This document shows, piece after piece, positions 1 through 7,860 of a DNA stretch of 64,000 nt. The first letter of the stretch is position 1; every line of letters starts with the position of its first letter. Under the pieces are notes generated by a model. The model had not been told where the DNA came from, made no database searches, and worked only from the letters and a program-made list of their open reading frames with translations. Origin of the DNA: CATQHW01 sp965215345 (GTDB taxonomy: Bacteria; Spirochaetota; Spirochaetia; SZUA-6; Bin103); contig CBDCDL010000002.1 of the NCBI GenBank assembly GCA_965215345.1, positions 1,054,001 through 1,118,000 of the forward strand, read 5' to 3'. The position numbers and the translations under genes were made by a program.

Positions 1-160
1 CCACCCAGTTGTAGAACGCGAACAGCAACACGCCGGCGGTCAGCGCGTTGGGTATCAGGAAGCGCTGCAGCGCCCGGACGCGGGCGCGCGCGGCGGTGGC
101 CGCCGCCAGCGCCGCGCCGATCAGGCCGAGGTCGATCAGCAGCGACCAGGAAATCGTCAC
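1..160 (-). CDS. GltS-like sodium/glutamate symporter, N-terminal fragment
   Basis: This gene runs off the left edge of the window, so only about 53 N-terminal codons are visible. They start at a GTG (158-160) that is the first start codon after an in-frame stop at 164-166. The peptide has a hydrophobic first segment containing LLIDLGLIGAAL, then an arginine-rich turn, then LQRFLIPNALTAGVLL. This resembles the first two membrane segments of GltS-type sodium:glutamate symporters and related permeases. The start lies 13 bases past the stop of the M24 peptidase gene on the same strand, so the two are probably co-transcribed. The family call is an inference from a short piece. Confidence 0.5.
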   Translation of the reverse strand, partial: MTISWSLLIDLGLIGAALAAATAARARVRALQRFLIPNALTAGVLLFAFYNWV

Positions 161-173
161 CGTTCAGAGTGCT

Positions 174-1280
174 TCAGCCGTCGCGCTCCAGCGGGCGGAG
201 GGACTTCGGCGCGTGGATGAGCGTCCGCACCCCGTCGGCGGTCACCAGCATGTCGTCCTCCACGCGCACCCCGCCGTGCAGACCGTCGCCGTACACGCCG
301 GGCTCGACGGTGATCACGTCGCCCTCGGCCAGGACGCCATCCGGCCACGCCGGGTTGAGGTAGGGCCGCTCGTGCGGGCAGAGGCCGATGCCGTGGCCGA
401 GGTGATGGAACATGCCGCCGGGCACGATCTCGTCCATGCGCTCGCGCGCCAGGTTGAACAGGTCGAGGCAGGCCACGCCGGGCCGCGCCATCCGCTTCAC
501 TTCCGCAAGCGTGTCGACCGCCTGCCGGTGCGCCCGCTCCTGCTCGTCGGTGGGTGCGGTCACCGCGAACACGCGCGAGGCGTCCGCGTAGTAGCCGCGG
601 TAGTTGACGCCCAGGTCGAGGATCCACAGCTCGTCCGCGCCGGCCGGCCGGCGACGCGGCGGGCCGCCGGGCGACCCGCACTGGAAGTCCTGCCCGAACC
701 GCAGCGGCAGCTCGCCGGCCTCCTCCACCACCGCCGCGGACAGCTCGCTGTAGAGGGCCAGCTCGTCCAGGCCCGGCTCGATGACCTGGGCGGCGCGGGC
801 GTAGGCGGCGTCGACGCAGCGCGCGGCGGCCTGGATCAACTCGACCTCGTCCGGGTCCTTGCGCCTGCGCAGGTTCAGCAGGTCCGGCGTCACGTCCGCG
901 AACGCGGCGGCGTCCATGCGCTGCAGCACGGCGGCGCCGAGCACCCCCTGGTCCAGGCCCACGCGGCGCGCGCCGGCCAACTCCGCGGCGAGCAGCGAAG
1001 CGATGCCGTCGGCCTGGTCCAGGCGGATCGTCGCGTTGGACTGCGCCTCGGCGACGCGCACCTCGTCCACGCTGGCGCCGTCGGAGCGCGGCTCGCTGGC
1101 CGCCAGCACCGAGCGGTCGGCGCCGATCGCCACCGCCCCGAGCGCGAACCACGGCGGCAGGCAGCCCGTGACGTAGTAGACGTGGCAGGGATCGGTGAGC
1201 AGCAGCAGGTCCAGCTCGCGGTCGGCCAGAATCGAGCGCACGCGATCGAGGCGGCGTGCACAGCCCTCAATGGTCAGCAT
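174..1280 (-). CDS. M24 family metallopeptidase (Xaa-Pro aminopeptidase/creatinase-like)
   Basis: A 368-residue cytoplasmic protein with the two-domain creatinase/prolidase layout: an N-terminal domain of about 130 residues and a C-terminal pita-bread fold. The five expected metal ligands are visible: Asp in ILDLGVN, Asp in YYADASRVF, His in HHLGHGIGL, Glu in ITVEPGVY and Glu in VRVEDDML. These bind two divalent metals in dipeptidases and aminopeptidases acting at X-Pro bonds; creatinases share the fold without needing metal. All ligands are present, which favours a peptidase. There is no signal peptide. A permease-like gene follows 13 bases downstream, which suggests uptake and breakdown of the same amino acid or peptide. 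The exact substrate cannot be read from sequence. Confidence 0.85.
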   Translation of the reverse strand: MLTIEGCARRLDRVRSILADRELDLLLLTDPCHVYYVTGCLPPWFALGAVAIGADRSVLAASEPRSDGASVDEVRVAEAQSNATIRLDQADGIASLLAAELAGARRVGLDQGVLGAAVLQRMDAAAFADVTPDLLNLRRRKDPDEVELIQAAARCVDAAYARAAQVIEPGLDELALYSELSAAVVEEAGELPLRFGQDFQCGSPGGPPRRRPAGADELWILDLGVNYRGYYADASRVFAVTAPTDEQERAHRQAVDTLAEVKRMARPGVACLDLFNLARERMDEIVPGGMFHHLGHGIGLCPHERPYLNPAWPDGVLAEGDVITVEPGVYGDGLHGGVRVEDDMLVTADGVRTLIHAPKSLRPLERDG

Positions 1281-1352
1281 GGCCGGGAGAGTCTACCCCG
1301 GCAGGCTGGTCGGCGCTTGCCTGTGCCGGGTGCTTCGGGTACTAAGAGAACA

Positions 1353-2105
1353 GTGGTACTGTTGATCGTCGCCGGCGCCATCGTGGTGGTGGCGCTGGGG
1401 GTGTTTTTCATCGAGCCCGGCATTTTCGCCCTGGCGTTCAGCCTGATCACCCCCGTGTTCGTGCGCAATCCGCCGTTCGTGGACCTGGATCGGGGCTTTC
1501 CCCGCCACCGACTGGTCGAGGACGCCTACCCGGCGATCCGCGCGGAGGCGGAGGCGTTGCTGCGTCACCCGGAGCAGATCCCGCGGTTTCACGAGGTCGA
1601 CCCGCTGCAGACCCCGATCTCCGGCAAGGACGAGATCCCGTGGCGGACCTTTTTCCTCAAGGGCCACGGCGTCTGGCACGACACCAACGTGAACCTGACC
1701 CCGAAGACCGTGGAGGTGCTCCGGCAGATCCCGGAGGTCGAAACGGCGATGCTGTCGATCCTCGACGGCGGCAAGCACATCCCGGCGCACCGCGGCTTCT
1801 TCCGTGGGGTGTACCGCTACCACCTGGGCCTGATCGTGCCGGACGACGCGCCGGCCTACATCGTCTGCGGCGGCCAGGAGTACCACTGGCGCGAAGGGCA
1901 AGGCGTGCTGTTCGACGACACCTACCGGCACGAGGTGTGGAACAGGAGCGCTCACCCGCGGGTCGTGCTGTTCCTGAACGTCCTGCGCGACGCCGACCTG
2001 CCGCGCTGGATGCGCCCGATCAACCGCCTGGTGGCGTCGTTGATGCAGCGATCGCCCAAGCTGAAGCGCGCCAGCAAGCGCGCCGAGGTGGCGATGGACA
2101 TCTGA
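1353..2105 (+). CDS. Aspartyl/asparaginyl beta-hydroxylase family protein (LpxO-like)
   Basis: A 250-residue protein starting at GTG 1353, with a purine-rich stretch just upstream. The reading frame stays open far to the left, but that part is antisense to the peptidase gene. A single N-terminal membrane segment (about residues 2-25) is followed by a cupin-like Fe(II)/2-oxoglutarate dioxygenase domain. Family motifs are the IPAHRGFFRGVYRYHLGL stretch with iron-binding His and substrate-binding Arg, and the distal LFDDTYRHEVWN with the second His. Membrane-anchored members include LpxO, which hydroxylates lipid A acyl chains; others act on peptides. Divergent from the M24 gene, with about 70 bases between the starts. 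The lipid role is an inference only. Confidence 0.75.
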   Translation: MVLLIVAGAIVVVALGVFFIEPGIFALAFSLITPVFVRNPPFVDLDRGFPRHRLVEDAYPAIRAEAEALLRHPEQIPRFHEVDPLQTPISGKDEIPWRTFFLKGHGVWHDTNVNLTPKTVEVLRQIPEVETAMLSILDGGKHIPAHRGFFRGVYRYHLGLIVPDDAPAYIVCGGQEYHWREGQGVLFDDTYRHEVWNRSAHPRVVLFLNVLRDADLPRWMRPINRLVASLMQRSPKLKRASKRAEVAMDI

Positions 2106-2197
2106 CGCGGCTGCCCGGGCGGAACCGCCTGGGCAGCGGGAATCCGGCTCCGCCGCGCGCCGCTGGACGTGCCGCGAGGTGGAGTGAGCGGAGGCGT

Positions 2198-3406
2198 TCA
2201 GCCGGCTGGCGTCAGGTCGTCGCCCAGGGTGACGCGGGCGGGCGGGAGAGCCCAGGGGGCGCCGGCACCGGCGTAGCCGGTCGCGGCGGCGTGCGCGGAC
2301 TCGAGGATGCGCTCGATGCCGCGGATGGCCGTGACCGGGCCGGCGGCGGACGCGGGCAGCACCGGCGGCGGGGTGGCAGTGACCACGAACCCGGCCGGAA
2401 CCTCCGCGGGCGGGGCGGCGGTGAACCCCGCCTCGATGCAGGCGGTGTGCTGGAGAGCGTTGCCGATCGTGCATGCGGGCGGCTCGCCGCTCCGGATCGC
2501 CGCCAGCACACCGCGCAGCGGCAGGGCAGCGGTGTCCGGCGGGTCGGCCACCTCCTCGCGGTCGCCTGCCCACTCGATCACGGTGCGGTCGCCGGCAGCA
2601 GTGGCCGTGCCGCCCTCGAAGCGGTACTCCATGTGGACGTCGGTCGCCTCCAGGCAGGCGTGCGCGGCCAGCATGCCGATGACGGTCCCTTCGCGGGTCT
2701 CGACCCGCAGGTATTGGGTGTCGGCCCAGGCGTCGCGGGCGGCGCGGTAGTTCTCGGCCGTGACGGCGACGGGGGTGGCCGCTTGGCGCTCGACCGCGCC
2801 CGCCACGTACAGCATCTGCTGGAGCTGGTGGGCACAGGCGTTCTGGACCGGTGAGTCGAGGACCTCCGCGCCGCCGCGCCGGCCGCCCCAGTCACGGCGC
2901 CGGTAGTAGCGCCGGCCGCGCGTCGCACTGATCAGCGTCCGCGCGTGTGTGAGCGCGCCCAGCTCGCCCCCGGTGCGCAGGGCCTTGAGCCGGGCGACCG
3001 CGGGGGTGTACATGCCCTGGTAGCCGATGGCCAGGATGCGTGCGCTGCGCGCCGCGGCCTGCTGCATGCGGCGCGCCTGCGCAAGGGTGCCGGCGGCCGG
3101 CTTCTCGCAGAGCACGTGGCATCCGGCCTCCAGCGCCGCGATGGATGCGGTCTCGTGGCAGGGAATGCCGCCGGCGACCACGACCAGGTCCAGTTGGCCC
3201 GCCTCGGCGGCCAGCAGCTCGTGCAGGGTCGGGTAGGCTTTGGCGCCGAGCTCGCCCAGCATGCGCTCCGACTCCGGGTAGCGGCCGGGCGTGCGCACCA
3301 CGGCGGCGGCCAGCGCGCAGCGCCGCTCGGCCTGCGCGGCCGCCAGCACCTCCAGCAGCGTGCGTCCGTAGCCGCCGATCCCGACCAGCGCGGCGCGCGG
3401 TGCCAT
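2198..3406 (-). CDS. Gfo/Idh/MocA family oxidoreductase
   Basis: A 402-residue NAD(P)-dependent oxidoreductase. The N-terminal Rossmann fold begins with ALVGIGGYGRT, and a CEKPAAGTLAQA stretch near residue 95 carries the conserved Glu-Lys-Pro of the family. The C-terminal alpha/beta domain ends at about residue 320, followed by an unusual tail of roughly 80 residues. The start ATG at 3404-3406 has a strong AGGAGGG ribosome site at 3413-3419, which fixes the start. Members oxidise or reduce sugars, inositols and related polyols; the substrate here is unknown. A small open frame ends 3 bases upstream on the same strand. Confidence 0.85.
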   Translation of the reverse strand: MAPRAALVGIGGYGRTLLEVLAAAQAERRCALAAAVVRTPGRYPESERMLGELGAKAYPTLHELLAAEAGQLDLVVVAGGIPCHETASIAALEAGCHVLCEKPAAGTLAQARRMQQAAARSARILAIGYQGMYTPAVARLKALRTGGELGALTHARTLISATRGRRYYRRRDWGGRRGGAEVLDSPVQNACAHQLQQMLYVAGAVERQAATPVAVTAENYRAARDAWADTQYLRVETREGTVIGMLAAHACLEATDVHMEYRFEGGTATAAGDRTVIEWAGDREEVADPPDTAALPLRGVLAAIRSGEPPACTIGNALQHTACIEAGFTAAPPAEVPAGFVVTATPPPVLPASAAGPVTAIRGIERILESAHAAATGYAGAGAPWALPPARVTLGDDLTPAG

Positions 3407-3409
3407 CGC

Positions 3410-3664
3410 TCAGCCCTCCTTCCGAACGACATCCTCCGGCGAAGCCGGCGGATCGGAGATCTCGGGCAACCCCTCGGACATCGATTCCATCTGCGGGAGG
3501 ATCTCGTCCAGCGTACGCCTTTCGGTCGCCACGCGTGACCTGACGTCGAGGCGCAACCCGTTGGCACCCAGAGCTGCATCCACGTCCCCGTCATCACGTT
3601 CCAGCTCGCTTGAGTACGACAGCATCCGAATCGTCTTCCCTTCGGCTCGTTCTTGATGATTCAT
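3410..3664 (-). CDS. Small hypothetical protein (84 residues)
   Basis: An acidic 84-residue frame with no recognised domain. Its TGA stop (3410-3412) lies 3 bases before the ATG of the Gfo/Idh gene, and the ribosome site of that gene sits inside its last codons, as in a translationally coupled pair. The base composition is closer to the AT-richer patch on its right than to the Gfo/Idh gene. The C-terminal part (LDEILPQMES onward) looks like a helix-rich tail. It could be a chance frame or a remnant of an antitoxin-like protein. I do not recognise it. Confidence 0.35.
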   Translation of the reverse strand: MNHQERAEGKTIRMLSYSSELERDDGDVDAALGANGLRLDVRSRVATERRTLDEILPQMESMSEGLPEISDPPASPEDVVRKEG

Positions 3665-3733
3665 TGCTCGCCATCGTCGCCCATGCCATTATCATTCTCA
3701 AGACGAGTCACAAGCTGATCGGGAGGATCGAGA

Positions 3734-4165
3734 ATGAAGAACGCAGGCACCGGCTTCATGGCGAAGCGGGCCCGGTCCGAGTTGAAGGCAAGGTTGAAGG
3801 CAAGCAGTGACGAGCTGTGCATTGAGACGGGCGGTCCGTTTACGCTCAGCACCGGGGAGGTGTCCGATTTCTACTTCGACTGCAAGCGTGCGGTGCTGCA
3901 AGGGGACGTTCTCTGTATGATCGCCGAACAGTTGCTGGACGAAGCGACTGACTTGCCGGAGGTGCCCGATGCGATCGGAGGTCTCTCGATCGGCGCCGAT
4001 TTTCTGGTTGCTGCCACCATTCAGCTCGCTTCACAGCGGCGACATCCGATGATCAATGGCTGTGTCGTTCGTAAGGAGCCCAAGAACCATGGCACGCGAA
4101 ACTACATCGAGAACTCACAGCCTGACGGCAAAAGAAATTGCGAACCGCTGGCTGCCACCGCTTGA
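3734..4165 (+). pseudogene. Truncated orotate phosphoribosyltransferase-like gene
   Basis: A 143-codon frame with a good ribosome site (GGGAGG, 3721-3726). It matches the first two thirds of orotate phosphoribosyltransferase: GGPFTLSTGEVSDFYFDCKR, then IGGLSIGADFLVAA, then VVRKEPKNHGTRNYIE. The pyrophosphate-binding loop (usually a VVVVDDVVTTGGS-like stretch), which should follow at once, is missing in all frames, and the frame ends about 20 codons later with unrelated residues. Without that loop it cannot bind PRPP, so I call it a truncated gene. The patch is clearly AT-richer than its surroundings, which suggests acquired DNA that later lost a segment. Confidence 0.65.
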
Positions 4166-4527
4166 AGAGGGAGTCTTCAATCACAACCTTCTGAGGGAGA
4201 TCGCCCGAGAGTCTTCACGTCTATTCCGGTTGGCGCAACGCCCGGCTGATCAAGTCAGACTGTTTGTTCTGGATGCCGTCTGCGCTCAAAGCGTGTTCGT
4301 TGATCGACGCTTCAACCGAGCGTCGTGGCGGGAACGAGGAGTACCACGAGAAGCTGAGGTCTACACGTGGCCCGGCACTCATCAGCTTCTTGCGGGCGGA
4401 AACAGAATACGTCCGTAATCGGCATACAGCTATCGAGAAGCTCCTGCACGCGCGTACAGGCTTGCGAACCAACTCTGAACTCTCCGAACCCAACGGAGCG
4501 CCCTTCAAGACAGAGACGACCACTTGA
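4089..4527 (+). pseudogene. Mosaic remnant of an unrecognised AT-richer gene
   Basis: Two overlapping frames look like pieces of one former gene. The first (from ATG 4089 to about 4310) reads protein-like with SLTAKEIANRWLPPLEEG and an alpha-helical stretch. The coding-like character then seems to move to another frame (about 4310-4527) containing RGGNEEYHEKLRSTRG and LRAETEYVRNRHTAIEKLL. No domain is recognised. The patch has the same AT-rich composition as the truncated phosphoribosyltransferase just upstream, so both probably arrived together and decayed. The frame change near 4310 is inferred from composition, not from an alignment. Confidence 0.35.
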
Positions 4528-4973
4528 GGGACATTGCCGCGCAGCCGATGACGGCCCGCCTCGGCACGACCAACCGCATCATCGCCGTCACGATCGGCGC
4601 CGGGGTCACCGTGGCCCAGGCGATCAGCGCCGGAGTGGGCTGGCAGGCGATGGCGTCCCCCTTCGAGCGGATCGCGCACGCCGCGGCCGCGCCGCTGGCC
4701 GGGGCGGCGGCCGCCGGGCTGTGGGTGCTGCTGGTGCGCACGCCGCAGGCGGTCCGCCGGCTGTTCATGCCGACGCCGGCGCGGGTCGAGTGGACGATCG
4801 AGAACGCCCGGGAAGCCCGGCTGCTGCCGGAAGATTACGTGAGCGACCCGCACCGCGACCTGCTGGTCGCCCGCACCATCGCCTTCGACCGCAAGGCCGG
4901 CCTCACCGACGACGAAATCCGCAAAGACCTGGCTGACCAACTGGCAGCAGCGTCCCGGCAGGCATCGGCTTAG
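4524..4973 (+). CDS. Hypothetical protein with N-terminal membrane segments
   Basis: A 149-residue protein, GC-rich like the chromosome. It can start at TTG 4524 or, more conventionally, ATG 4548. Residues about 18-40 and 50-72 are alanine- and glycine-rich hydrophobic segments, followed by a soluble tail with LLPEDYVSDPHRDLLVARTI and an acidic-basic helix. I do not recognise a family. Its TAG stop (4971-4973) is completed by the first G of the insertion sequence. Before the insertion the same stop existed with the flanking G, so the protein was not changed. Confidence 0.5.
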   Translation: MRDIAAQPMTARLGTTNRIIAVTIGAGVTVAQAISAGVGWQAMASPFERIAHAAAAPLAGAAAAGLWVLLVRTPQAVRRLFMPTPARVEWTIENAREARLLPEDYVSDPHRDLLVARTIAFDRKAGLTDDEIRKDLADQLAAASRQASA

Positions 4974-5008
4974 GGACGGCGCAAGAATAAATGCCGATTT
5001 TGGTGTGC

Positions 5009-6708
5009 TCAAGAGCGGGGACAGATGGTGTAGTTGCGCAGTGGTTGAGTCTGGTGAGGTTGCAGGGCGATGGAGGCGAACTCGGCGTCGGCTATCTTGA
5101 CGCCGGTTGGGTACTCCTGTTCGACCAGCTGGGCGACGACCGACAGGCCGGAGTCGGTGGTGGTGGTGCGGATGTGGTTGAGGATCGTCTCATAGTCGCG
5201 CAGCGGCACGCCGGCCCAGTTCTTGCTGATCTCACTGAACAGGCGGTGATCGATCGGATTCCACTTGGAGGCGCCACTGGGGTAGTGACAGACGGTGATC
5301 TTGAGGCGGTGCGGGTCGACGAGGCGTGTCTGGAGGGCATACTTGAAGCTTCTGATGCGCGGCGAGTTGCTGCCGCCGGAGTCGGCGAGGACCAGCAGTT
5401 CGCGGGCGTCGGGGTAGTGCTGGAGTCCTTCGTCTTGCCACCAGCGCAGCAGGTTGTCGGCGGCGAAGTCGGGGGTGTCGTGTGAGGTGCCGACGACCAC
5501 GAAGCCGCGGTTGGCGCCCAAGTCGTAGACGCCGTAGGGGATGGCGATGCCGTCGGCCTGGGAGCGGAAGTCGTGGTCGTTGACGGCTTGAGGGGAACGT
5601 TCCCAGGTCGTGCCGTGGTTCTTGAAGTTGCCGACCAGTTCACGCTTCTTGGTGTCGATGCTGACGATCGGCAAGCCGCGTTCGGCGAACCTCCGCCGCT
5701 GCTGTGTGATGTGCTGGAACTGTTCGTCGCGGTCCGGGCCGGAGCCGGCCGAGACGCGCTTGTGGTTGACGCGCAGCCGATAGTCGAGGTCCTTGAGGAG
5801 GCGGGCCACGGTCCTGGCACCGACCTGGATGCCGCCTGAGGCCAGTTCGTCGGAGATCTTCTCGGTGGTGCGGCGTGTCCAGCGGATGCCGGTGATCGGG
5901 TCGCCGGCGGTGTCGGGTTGCAGCGCCTGTTCGATGGCGGCGATCACCTCGGGCGTTTTTTTTCCACCGGCGGCCGCCCGCCACCGGGGCGGCGCACGCG
6001 GGTGCGCTCGACGTCGCCGGCGATCAGTTGCTTGCGTCCTGTGGCCACGGTACCGGCATCGATGCCGAGCAACGATGCGATGCGCCGGTCGCCGCCCCAG
6101 CCGCATTTGAGCGATTCGAGGCCGGCGTACAGGCGGCGCTGACGTTCATCGAGCAAGCTGGCGAACAGCACGATTGCGGCGCGCAGTTCCTCGGGCACGA
6201 GGTCGGCATCCGGCAGCGGTCCGGTCAGCCCGGGGGCGGCCAGCACAGCGCGCCGGGCGCTCAGTTGCTGCGCCTTGCGGGTGCGGTCGGCGGCGCAGTA
6301 CAGGAATCGACCGGCAAGGCTGTGACGGGTCAGCTTGCCGTCCCGCACGAGCGTACGCAAGGCATCCTGGGTGCCGACGTGCAGCCGGTTGTCCAACTCG
6401 TCGCTGAACTGTCCGGTCGGCGCATCGGTGACCATCGCTGCGGCGGTGGCCAGCAGGGTGCCGGCAGTCGAGAACCGTACGTTGCGGAACGACCACAGGC
6501 CGTGCTCATCGAAGTCGATGAGTTCTGCCAGGGTGTAGTAACCGCCGCGGTGGGAGTAGCTGGTGCGGTAGGGCAGTTGCTTGAGCTTGCGAAAGGCGGT
6601 GCGTCTGGCGCGGGTGCCGAGCGCCGCCATGACGTCCGGCAGCGAGGCGACGGTCTGCTGACGAAACAGGTCGACGATCGCGGCGGTCGAGTACTGGGGC
6701 GTTCTCAT
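5009..6708 (-). CDS. ISAzo13-type transposase made by -1 frameshift
   Basis: Two frames together make one transposase of about 566 residues. The upstream frame (start ATG 6708, or ATG 6792 with 28 more residues) holds a helix-rich DNA-binding part and the GGGRPPVEKK hinge; it ends at a TGA at 5944-5946. The downstream frame holds the catalytic part: RWTRRTTEKISDEL, VSIDTKKRELVGNFKN (first catalytic Asp), LLVLADSGGSNSPRIRSF (second Asp), and VCHYPSGASKWNPIDHRLFS (last acidic region). The frames meet at A8 (5956-5963), where a -1 shift gives VEKK followed by TPEVIAA. Most relatives keep this as one frame, so shifting or transcript slippage would control transposase output here. I saw no ribosome site for either start. 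Confidence 0.8.
5956..5963 (-). promoter_or_regulatory. A8 slippery site in the transposase gene
   Basis: Eight consecutive A on the minus strand. In the upstream frame they read GAA AAA AAA CGC, containing the A_AAA_AAA heptamer used for -1 ribosomal frameshifting and also suitable for transcriptional slippage. Without a shift, translation stops four codons later (5944-5946). Confidence 0.65.
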
Positions 6709-6752
6709 TGTGGCACTATTACGAATGTCATATTCGTAATAGTGCCACAATG
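6706..6752. promoter_or_regulatory. Perfect 21-bp inverted repeat at the transposase start
   Basis: Arms 6706-6726 and 6732-6752 are perfect complements around the 5-base centre GTCAT. The left arm contains the ATG used as transposase start (6706-6708). On transcripts entering from outside, the hairpin would bury this start, a known way for elements to avoid expression from outside promoters. It could equally be an operator. The repeat is internal to the element and separate from the terminal repeats. Confidence 0.6.
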
Positions 6753-6862
6753 ATGCTGCGCTTTCCACCGGAAACGCCACGAGAGCCGTCATCCGGCCAT
6801 CGCGGCCTACTGGGAGCGGCTTGATTGCGTCCGTTTACATGGACTTAATTCTGCGCCGTCCC

Positions 6863-7702
6863 TTAGCCGCGTATCCCGGACAGGAAGAGCGTCGCCGCGT
6901 CGGCTACGGTCAGCTCGCGCGCCAGGATCCGGTCCTGGTAGTCGCGGGTCCAGGCGGCCAGCCGGCCGCGCGCGGTACGGAACTCGTTGAGGAACATGCG
7001 CCCGATCGGGCCGCAGCCGTCCAGGAACCCGCTCTGGGCGAAGTCGCGCTCGGCCGCGGCGCGGTCGTAGTCCAGCCGCACGATGCACGCCGTCCGTTTC
7101 GTGGGGCCGGCCAGCTCCAGCCGCGCGTAGGCGGCGCGCGGGTCGCCGTCGAACGGCATGCCGATCGCACCGGCGTTGATCACCAGGCAGCCGCGGCAGC
7201 GGCGGATCAGCGGCTGGTGGGTGTGGCCGACCGCGAACACGGCGCTGTCCGTGCGGACCTTGGTCGCAAGCTCCTGGTCGGTGGTGTGCGGGTAGATGCC
7301 GTCGCGGGAGCCGAGCAGGGTGCCGTGCGTCATGAAGACCTCGCCCGCCGGCGTCTGCAGGCTCGCCTGGGTCGGCATGGCCGGGAGCTCGGCGGCGCGC
7401 GCGCCCAGCGAGCGCCGGCACCAGTCGACCGCCGCGAACGCGTCGTAAGCGGGGGGCGGGTGCGCGGCGTCCGGGGAGCCGCGCTGCATCACGTACTCCT
7501 CGTGGTTGCCGCGGATGACGATCCAGCCGTCGCGCGCGCGGCGCTCTTCGACCAGGTCCCAGCATTCCGGGGAGCGCGGGCCGCGGTTGACGATGTCCCC
7601 GGCCACCAGCACCGCGTCGGGGCGCCACCGGTCGACGTGATCCGTGACCGCACGCAGGGCCTGCAGGTTGCCGTGCACGTCGGCCAGGATGGCGACCCTC
7701 AT
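6863..7702 (-). CDS. Metallophosphoesterase (calcineurin-like, YfcE/MJ0936 type)
   Basis: A 279-residue two-metal phosphoesterase. The signature blocks appear in order: ILADVHGNL (Asp-x-His), VAGDIVNRGP (Gly-Asp-x-x-x-Arg), IVIRGNHEEYV (Gly-Asn-His-Glu), MTHGTLLG and FAVGHTHQPL. This is the small bacterial subfamily that acts as a phosphodiesterase on simple or nucleotide substrates. The TAA stop occupies the right-hand copy of the insertion sequence target duplication (6863-6865); before the insertion its stop overlapped the stop of the convergent gene ending at 4973. Divergent from korAB with a 158-base promoter region. Confidence 0.85.
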   Translation of the reverse strand: MRVAILADVHGNLQALRAVTDHVDRWRPDAVLVAGDIVNRGPRSPECWDLVEERRARDGWIVIRGNHEEYVMQRGSPDAAHPPPAYDAFAAVDWCRRSLGARAAELPAMPTQASLQTPAGEVFMTHGTLLGSRDGIYPHTTDQELATKVRTDSAVFAVGHTHQPLIRRCRGCLVINAGAIGMPFDGDPRAAYARLELAGPTKRTACIVRLDYDRAAAERDFAQSGFLDGCGPIGRMFLNEFRTARGRLAAWTRDYQDRILARELTVADAATLFLSGIRG

Positions 7703-7734
7703 CCCGGCCGCGACCGGACCGGTGGCCGCGCCGT

Positions 7735-7764
7735 TTGACAGTACGTCAAGTCGGCCAATACATT
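7735..7764 (+). promoter_or_regulatory. Candidate promoter and operator upstream of korA
   Basis: TTGACA (7735-7740) and TACATT (7759-7764) are spaced by 18 bases and point toward korA. The -35 box is the left half of a palindrome, TTGAC-AGTAC-GTCAA (7735-7749), which could be a regulator site overlapping the promoter. Seen by eye only; the rest of 7703-7860 shows no gene. Confidence 0.45.
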
Positions 7765-7860
7765 AGCATAGCTTCCGGGTTCGTGTGCGCGGTCGTGCGC
7801 CGCGCACGTCGCATTCACCCTACCCGCTCGCAAGAAACCTGACGATCGACCTGAACAGGC

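Larger units (their letters stand above)
4973..6862 (-). mobile_element. ISAzo13-family insertion sequence, complete (1890 bp)
   Basis: Both ends are visible. The left end reads GGGACGGCGCA from 4973, and the right end carries its reverse complement up to 6862. After these 11 perfect bases the terminal repeats continue imperfectly (AGAATAAATGCC against GAATTAAGTCC). The element is flanked by direct repeats TTA (4970-4972 and 6863-6865), a 3-bp target duplication. It carries one transposase gene on the minus strand, split in two frames at a run of eight A. The element looks intact. The family assignment rests on the transposase. Confidence 0.85.

Noticed and set aside
48..1352. The long upstream extension of the Asp/Asn beta-hydroxylase frame
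   Set aside because: It lies antisense to the M24 peptidase gene and has low-complexity His/Arg/Ala composition. The conserved protein begins after GTG 1353.
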